64,000 nt of DNA from positions 281,986,083 through 282,050,082 of the forward strand of contig OZ010799.1 of assembly GCA_963932465.1 (NCBI GenBank), written 5' to 3'. Shown piece after piece: positions 57,271 to 64,000 of this stretch (its first letter is position 1; every line of letters starts with the position of its first letter). The DNA comes from Maratus speciosus (Eukaryota > Arthropoda > Arachnida > Araneae > Salticidae). The translations under genes and the position numbers were made by a program. Under the pieces are notes generated by a model. That model did not search any database and was not told the origin of the DNA. It was given only the letters and a program-made list of their open reading frames with translations.

Positions 57271-57565
57271 GTGGAACTACTAGTAAGTAGCAACTATGTA
57301 AGATGAAGACTGTAATGGTGTCTCGTTATTTAGTACATAAAAAGTACGAATACATTTCATATTTAATGTATCTGTTTTCGTAAAGGGCTCACTTTTCATG
57401 GTGGAAACTGTTGAAAAATGGGAAAACCCAGTTTTCTATTCAGCGAATCCCGGAAATATAAATATTCTTATTCTTTCTTTTCATTTTTGGAATGGTTCTG
57501 CCTCTCTTCTTTTAAAACTAAATTTTCTTTATATGTGATAATTTTAACCAAAAAGGATAAAAATA

Positions 57566-57602
<37 letters not shown>

Positions 57603-59249
57603 TGACCTGAAATATTTAAACATTAAGAGAAAACTATGATTGAGAATAAGAGTTGTATTTATAATAATAAGGAATCTGTTTAACAAAAAATGTCCCCAAA
57701 AAAGTTTACCCTTTCCTGGATTTCGTTCTACTGGCGCCCACGCCTGAACTAAACAAACCATTCCAAAGAAAGTCCCCTATGTATGTTTAAGTATTGCGAA
57801 TTTAAGTCTTAGCGCCGCACTGAAATTGTATAAACAAAGTGTCATTATAATTGTATGAATCCAGTTAAATCATAGAGTATTGGTGTAGGAAATCAAATGA
57901 TCATGAAAAAAATTCAATATAGCGGACGCTAAAGAGAAAAAAAAAAAGTTTTTTAACGATAAATGTATTGAATGAAAGATTTTCTCATGACGATTACTAA
58001 ATAAAATTTATATGGAGATAAATTATTATTATTATTATTATTTAATAGGGTCCAGTTTCACAATTCTGTATTGTTAAGCTTTTGTTGATTTATTCTTGTT
58101 AGAGCACTTAGCTCATGTTAATGAGAAATCAAGTAAGTCTACGCGACTTCTGTTTATTAGATCAGCAAATAATAAAGTGCTTGTCATAGGCACCGGTGTG
58201 GGGGGGGGGGGGGGGAGGAAGGGCCTTTGCCCCACTGTTTAGAAGAAAAAAACTCATTATCTTGGATGATTTTTAAAAAATTTCGTAAAATGTACTTTTT
58301 TCGCTTGATTTTAAATAATAAATCACTAAGAGAAAAATTGTGCTTGGGCATAAGTCTGTATATATTATAAAAAGGCTTAGCACAATATTATCCCAAAGAA
58401 ACCTTACCCTTAAGTAGATTTCGTTCTTCCAGTACTTAAGATGCAAAGTATCGCAAAATAATGAAGAATTTCTGCAATATTGAATAGAATTCCCTGTCGG
58501 TTTAGACAAAATTTAACTCAGTATGAAATACATAATCTGATTCCAGAAAAGTCTCTTTAAAGAACAAAAAAACAGTCAAATTTCCAGCAATTTTTATTTT
58601 TAAATTAATAAAATTTCATTTATTTAAATTCCAGTAATGCGAAATATTTATTTTGTAATGGGCCAAAGACTATATTCCAATAATAAATAATCTCTATTGA
58701 TGAATGAAAAAGTGCATCATTATAACGCAATTATATATTTTTATGTGACGTTATTTTTTACTGGCTTTCAGCTCAGTGTTCCTTTCAAATCGTATGTCTC
58801 GGAAAACTGGGGCAGTACATAAATTCAAAATATGGGCACTGGCTGAACGAAATCCCTGAAGGTGAGAGATTTTGGAACAAATGTGTGCCTTTAGTAAGAA
58901 TGGAAATAGTTTAATCTTCTTTTCGTCAAGGGCACACCGACCTCTACCCCCCCCCCCTCCCCGCGCTTAAGATGATAAATATTGGAATAATTAAACACTA
59001 AAAGAAAAATAAACTAAAGGTTTAGAATGCTGTTCATTAATTGTACTATTCCACGAAAATTTTCCCAGGTAAGGGGGGGGGGGGGGCTGCGCCGGCCACG
59101 ATATGCGCATAAAAACATTTTTTTTCCGATCAGACTCTGATCGGACTCTGATCATCAGAGTTTGATTATTGCAAGGGCAAACGAGGCAGCTGCCCAGGCT
59201 CTCCACTCTAAAATGCCCTGCCAACCCAAACACCAAAATCGTTTTTTTT
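57271..59249. other. Interior of the hAT insertion, eroded repeats
   Basis: Poly-T at about 57570-57599 and G/C runs at about 58200, 58948 and 59073. Segments at about 57600-57780 and 58300-58450 resemble each other (TATATT/TATAAT, CCCAAA(G/A)AA, TTTCGTTCT(A/T)C). Short ORFs have no domain. Confidence 0.4.
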
Positions 59250-59640
59250 AAGGGAATTTTCTTATTTTCGGTTGAAAAAAAATCGATTTCCTTCTTTTAG
59301 ATTTTTCTATTTTCTACAGTCTGTAGATTATCCGTGTACAGCAATTTGGCCGAAGACCTTTCGTAGTTATTGAGTGCTTTAGCGCAACGCATCCGTAGGC
59401 TTACAATGTTTTCGAGCATTATAAACGCATTTTACTCAAAATGACTTTTTTCAAAGTGGGCGGAACCAGAACGAAAAACTATAACCGATCTTGCTATTTT
59501 TTTTTTTTTTTCATTATTAATGGTGATAATTTATTGGAACTTGGACCACTTTCAGCCACTTTTATAAAAAATAAATATATAAGAAATAAACCACGCCAAA
59601 GTGCGAAAAGGGGGTCAGAAATAGGTCTTTTTTTCAAAGC
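59250..59640 (-). repeat. Dispersed repeat, copy 2 (inverted relative to 37735-38105)
   Basis: Minus strand matches 37735-38105, with T-run expansions near 59498 and 59665. Shared blocks are listed with copy 1. Confidence 0.7.
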
Positions 59641-60283
59641 GCTGGCATTTTGTTGATTTTCAACTTTTTTTTTTTTTTTTTTAAATCTCAAAGTGGTTGA
59701 AGCTCCAGGCAATATTATCTTCTTTCATAATCCTTAAAGGAAATTGATTGCAAGCGACTCGGGCGATTTATCTGATCCCGCCCAATTGAAAGTGGACGGC
59801 GCGCATACTAGGACATCCACCCACGCCACTGGAGCCACATTATCAATTTTTTATTTAAAATTTTTTAAATGTTCTTCAAATGATAACAAATAACTCTAAA
59901 AAAACCCGGCGCTAAAATCTTCATTCCTATTGCAAAAAAATTGCTAAAGAAATCCCCTTTTTTCGGCCTTACAGGCAAAACCCCTCCTTGATTAACAGAA
60001 ATTCTGGTTAAAAACGTGTTAAAGGGGTCCCATCTGAATTTTTACCCCAGTTTCCCGGGCGCAGTATATAGGGTTAGTTGGACTCTAGTTCCGCCGTTCT
60101 CAGATTAGGGCACAACGTCCTTCGTAATTTCAAGAACTGACAGCTTTCAAATACTAGGAGCATGCATTGTAACTTTAAATATTCTACTATGTTTCATATC
60201 CGCATGAAAATTACTCATTTAAACGAAATAAATAAATGAATGAAGTTACTTGAAAAATCTTTAGCTTGATTCACTTCTACCTA
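59641..60283. other. Interior of the hAT insertion, no gene seen
   Basis: Contains a less AT-rich patch at about 59750-59840. No ORF or boundary recognised. Confidence 0.4.
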
Positions 60284-60287
60284 TTAA

Positions 60288-60569
60288 CCTTTAACTGATG
60301 TGACTAAAATTTGTCACACAACTGATGTGATCCGGTCTCTCAGACGCCTCGAATAAAATGAATAAAAAAAATAACTCAAATGGTTGAATTTACTTAAATT
60401 TTGTCCTAACAATATCGTTGTACTTCTCTTAGGAGCATGTGAATTAGATTGCATGAAAAAAGTATTTTATTCATATTATTTAACTTCAGTACAGAAAAGT
60501 AAAAAGCTGTAAAAGTGTTTACAGCTGGGAGTCGCGGGGTCTGGGAGACCGCGTGACATCAGTTAAAGG
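60288..60569. mobile_element. piggyBac-like MITE, TTAA-flanked (282 bp)
   Basis: Ends CCTTTAACTGATGT inverted on both sides, with TTAA at 60284-60287 and 60570-60573. ACTGATGTGA repeats just inside the left end, and GGTCT(C/G)-rich segments are inverted between the arms. Confidence 0.75.
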
Positions 60570-60573
60570 TTAA

Positions 60574-61321
60574 ATATTCCATTTACAGCAGTTTAATAAA
60601 ATAATTAGTGAACGACCGAATCGTATTGTCTCGATATTACAGTCATCTTAATAGGAATTATTTCCATACATATCTTTGGTTTTATGCCCTTTTTTGGTTT
60701 TTAATTTTCTTCAAAATTTCTGACACTTAATCCTATTGACTATTAGCAGAAGATAAGCTCATATCCAGAAGACACTGCTAGAAAAAAAAACTTTTTCAAA
60801 GACGTCTGTTTTTCATTTTAAAATTTCTGCACCTTCAAGCTCTTAATGCTTTCTTTTTTCAGGTCATCTGGTGGCCAGTTTCAGATTCCCTGTGGAATAA
60901 GATGATTCTACAATAATGCGCTTAAATAGCCGGAAGTGATATAGTTCACCATATAAACTTGTCAAAGGCTCAAAGTCGAGATTAATTAGCATCCCGCAAG
61001 GAAAGTGGATTTGAATCATGTGGTTCCTGGGGTTCGTGATTCTGTTTCTTATCTCAGTTCGACGAAGCAATTTGAGCAATATTAGCTTGAAGGCAGTTCC
61101 ATTCTTATAAAGAAAAGAAGCCGATGTCTGCATGAGAAAATTTCAGCGCCCTTGAATATATTTTTTAACGCAACGAAGAATCCTTTCTCGAACCGGCCCC
61201 AGCCTAGCTATAGAAAATGTAAAAGAAAAAAAACGCAGAACATAAAATAGTTTTTATCGGTGTTCTTGTAGGCGCCCTTTCATCTGGTTGGCGCCCCGTG
61301 CGGTGGCACACTTCGCACACG
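60574..61321. other. Right part of the hAT insertion, no transposase recognised
   Basis: An 89-residue minus-strand ORF (60864-61133) has ordinary amino-acid composition but no domain I know. The last 70 bp (GGCGCCCCGTGCGGTGGC) are typical hAT subterminal sequence. Confidence 0.4.
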
Positions 61322-61337
61322 CCTTGGGCCGGCCCTG

Positions 61338-61345
61338 TCTATAAA
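61338..61345. repeat. hAT target duplication, right (8 bp)
   Basis: TCTATAAA, identical to 55227-55234. Confidence 0.85.
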
Positions 61346-61790
61346 TGTGTAGCGATTAATAATCAAATATACGTGATTTTAAGTTAAAAAATTACAAAAT
61401 TTAATAATGTTCATATTGTACGAAATTAAAAAAAAAAGGTTTACCAAAATTTTTATACGCGGATTTTTTTTTTTCCACTTCTAATAAGACAATGCTAAGT
61501 TAATCTATAAATGTGTATACATTCATAAACAATTATAAGTGATTTTTTATTTTTTATTATTTTAATACAGATTTAGTTAGTGGTTATTTGACAAAGTTAC
61601 AAAATTTCTAATGTTCATCTGCTCCTCTGAAAAAAAAAATAGGTTTACCAAAAGTTTATATGCAGTTTTTTTTGTTTGTTTTTTTAAATAATAAGACAAA
61701 GTTAATCTCTAAATGCGTATGATTAATAAACGTACGTGAATTTATCTTTTGTTTTAATACAGATTGAGTTAGTGGTATGCTATTTATACA
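61346..61790 (+). repeat. ~205-bp tandem repeat, remaining units
   Basis: Units recur with landmark ATTACAAAATTT / AATGTTCAT at about 61390 and 61596 (206 bp apart). The same order of blocks is seen at 55100-55234. They also contain ACAGATT(T/G)AGTTAGTGGT twice. Confidence 0.7.
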
Positions 61791-62268
61791 GATTATTTAG
61801 GCCAATATTCTAATATTCAGTTTTTTTAACATTTTTTAAATTCTGCCTCTCCCATAATTTATATGAGGACGTGAGTTTCAAAACTCGCGTTATCTAAAAT
61901 ATTAAATATCGCGTTTTCCCTATCAATCTATTCTAATGGTAAATTTGCACCGAAGAAACACAATACTCTGCTAAAAAGCTGGTTTTATCCTGTATATCCT
62001 CTATTTTTGCTATTGCAAAATCTTTGTTTTAAAAGAAAACCAATGGACATAGTCAGAGGCTTTTCGCGATTTCCTGAAATTTGATTTTCTGGATAAGGCG
62101 AATTTTGACTCACCTCCTCTCATATATATATATCTTTTATCTTTTGTTTTATATTTACGATGACCATATTTCATTGAAAAAATACGGATGGCAAATAATA
62201 AATGTTGACATCTGAATACCCTCCCTTCATAGAATACATTGTAAAACCTTCATAATAGATTTAGCGAA

Positions 62269-62314
<46 letters not shown>

Positions 62315-62499
62315 CCATGGTACATATTTATGTACATTTTCCTTTTTAGCAGATTTTGAATTTTGAAGTAAATTTGGAATTTATAATTAATATATATATT
62401 TGCAATTACAAAGCAAAAAAAAAAAAGAGAAAGAACTTTACCATTATTAATTGCTATTTTAATTTATGCATTTTAATGCTATACTTTTTACTTTCTTCT
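61791..62499. other. AT-rich sequence with 42-nt poly-T at 62271-62312
   Basis: No gene. An ORF of 118 residues starting at 62356 runs into the TCTG microsatellite of the next repeat and is not credible. Confidence 0.4.
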
Positions 62500-63560
62500 A
62501 TCTTTACAAGAAGAAAGTATTGGTTTCATGAAAATTTTCGAATTCCAGTTTTCGACGGATTTACACGTTTTAAGGGTCAGAGATTCCAAAAAACATGTTT
62601 TTACAAAATGTCTGTCTGTCTGTCTGTCCGTCTGTCTGTCTCTGTCTGTCTGTCTGTATGTGACACAAATATTGTGGGCGCTCTATCTCAAGAACTAATG
62701 CACGGAATTTAATAAAAATTGACATTCAGATAGTCCCTGATATAGATTGGTGCTGATTAGATTTTGGTGTAATTCGCCTGGCAGGTGGCGCTGCAATGTA
62801 GTATTTTGCAGGATTTCCGCCAAAGCTCTATCTCAGGAACTAATGCACGGATTTGTATAAAACTTCAGATTCCGTTAGTACTTGACATGAATAGATGCTG
62901 TTTACGTTTTGGTGTAAATCGCCCAACAGGTGGCGCTGCTATGCTGCATTTTGCAGGATTTACACTATTTTCGCAGTAGCTCTACCTCAAGAACTAATGC
63001 ACGCGTTTTCATCAAACTTCGAATTTAGTTAGTCCTTCATATGAAATCATGCTGACTACGTGTTGGTGTAAATCGCCCAATAGGTGACGCTGCTGTGTTG
63101 CATTTTGAACTATTTCCTCAATAGCTCTATCTCAAGAACTAATGCACGAATTTTCATCAAACTTTAGATTTAAGTATAACTTGATTAATATTGCTGCTGA
63201 TTATGTGTTGTTGCAAATCGCTCAACAGGTGGCGCTTCTATGATGCATTTGTCATGATTTGCGCAATACCTCTATCTCAAGAACTAATGCACAAATTTTC
63301 CTCAAACTTCATATTCGGTTAGACGTTGACATAAGTTGTTGATAATTAGGTTCTGGTGTAAATAACCCAATAGGTGGCGCTGCTATGCTGCATTTTGCTG
63401 GATTTACACGATTTCAGCGACAGTCATACCTCGAGAACTAATGCACGGAATTTCATATTTTTAGAATTCTCATGATGAACACAGATTGCCATTTCATTTG
63501 GCACTAAGATAGTGAATTTTGAAGTATTGACATATATGAGATAGAAGAAAGTTTTGTGAT
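62500..63560 (+). repeat. Edge repeat, right copy (TCTG run plus five ~145-bp modules)
   Basis: A head segment leads to a (TCTG)n run at about 62610-62657. Modules follow with AGGTGGCGCTGC at 62783, 62928, 63082 (as AGGTGACGC), 63227 and 63372 (offsets 145, 154, 145, 145). Each module has CTATCTCAAGAACTAATGCA. The tail GAAGTATTGACATATATGAG matches the tail of the left copy. The family is unknown. Confidence 0.8.
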
Positions 63561-64000
63561 GGCCACAACATACTAGTTTCAAATTTAAAATCGCTATGTA
63601 ATTCTGTTACTATTTCACAAATATAATTGGATATTATGTGTTAGCTTCTCAATAATGCTTTCTCTTCATTTAACATTTACGGGGATAAAAAGAAAAAAAT
63701 CAGATTGTGATGAAATATGCACATATTGAAAAGGGCATTTATGTTATAAGCAAAGACAAAAACTGTCTAATTTTTATATACTTACATAATTACAATTTTA
63801 TATCATTATTAATAATTATAATACCATTCATTTTCAATTGAATTATTACTTTTTTTCAAAAGTGCTTAAAATAAACAACAAATTTCTAAGCAATATTTTT
63901 GTAGCTCATGAGTAATAGAAATATGTATTTAATGAAACAAATTTTATGATTTTCTTTGTGTTGCACACACTTATGGTGGTGAAGGGAATAATAAAAATAT
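63561..64000. other. AT-rich sequence, no feature seen
   Basis: A weak continuation of the edge-repeat tail is possible up to about 63700. Nothing else recognised. Confidence 0.4.

Larger units (their letters stand above)
55235..61337. mobile_element. hAT-type insertion, 6.1 kb, with nested elements
   Basis: Ends are perfect 16-bp inverted repeats CAGGGCCGGCCCAAGG, flanked by an exact 8-bp duplication TCTATAAA, the hAT hallmark. The target is a 205-bp tandem repeat, and a sister unit at about 61498 shows the uninterrupted site (AGTTAATCTATAAATGTGTA), which confirms the insertion. No hAT transposase is readable, so the element is gutted or non-autonomous. It carries a Harbinger-type MITE (56120-56805), a TTAA MITE (60288-60569), an inverted copy of the 37735 repeat, and many G/C runs. 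Confidence 0.85.

Noticed and set aside
62356..62712. 118-residue ORF with a Cys/Val/Ser-rich repeat end
   Set aside because: The repeat part is the (TCTG)n microsatellite of the edge repeat.

Overview
The window reads as gene-poor, strongly AT-rich nuclear DNA of an arthropod. A chelicerate such as a spider is my guess from the mix of repeats, but no host gene is present to prove it. Signs of a eukaryotic repeat landscape are many poly-A/poly-T tracts of 25-45 nt, TA, TG and TAA microsatellites, a tRNA-derived SINE, a Penelope-like retroelement, and remnants of mariner, hAT, piggyBac-like and Harbinger-like DNA transposons. I find no convincing host protein-coding exon, rRNA or intact tRNA. 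Apart from the Penelope-like element, the short ORFs are chance readings of AT-rich or repetitive DNA.

Layout. 1-900: edge repeat with a ~145-bp module. 919-6833: a large inverted-repeat nest whose inner right arm is split by a 1.96-kb long-TIR element inserted at TA (4162-6118). 8086-8744: a degraded mariner-type MITE split by a SINE (8370-8611). 10101-12169: an element with CACTG termini. 13243-18728: the centrepiece, a composite Penelope-like element. 18961-20135: a mariner relic carrying a nested CACTG-ended element. 21054-21562: a TTAA-flanked MITE. 23108-23972 and 29263-30317: two full copies of one TA-flanked MITE family. 26-37 kb: several minisatellites (33-bp, ~48/97-bp, ~103-bp and ~148-bp units). 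38-44 kb: 217-bp repeats, TTAA MITEs and a hAT MITE. 44.8-48.2 kb: hAT-like termini, a second SINE, a 556-bp pair of direct repeats differing at four bases, and a 51-bp triplication. 49.78-50.42 kb: another MITE. 55235-61337: a 6.1-kb hAT-type insertion with an 8-bp target duplication, itself carrying a Harbinger-type and a TTAA-type MITE. 62.5-63.6 kb: a second, larger copy of the edge repeat.

The most interesting object is the Penelope-like composite. A single 12-bp target duplication encloses, in order, an inverted copy lacking most of its reverse transcriptase, a 5'-truncated direct copy (pseudo-LTR), and a full 2751-bp unit. The full unit's RT plus GIY-YIG ORF is broken by one TGA codon. 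Each of the three 3' ends carries a hammerhead-ribozyme-like fold in which the C3 and G8 core positions are jointly changed to U and A. That would keep the C3-G8 pair and may be a variant ribozyme.

All family calls come from reading motifs, termini and target duplications by eye. No database search was run.
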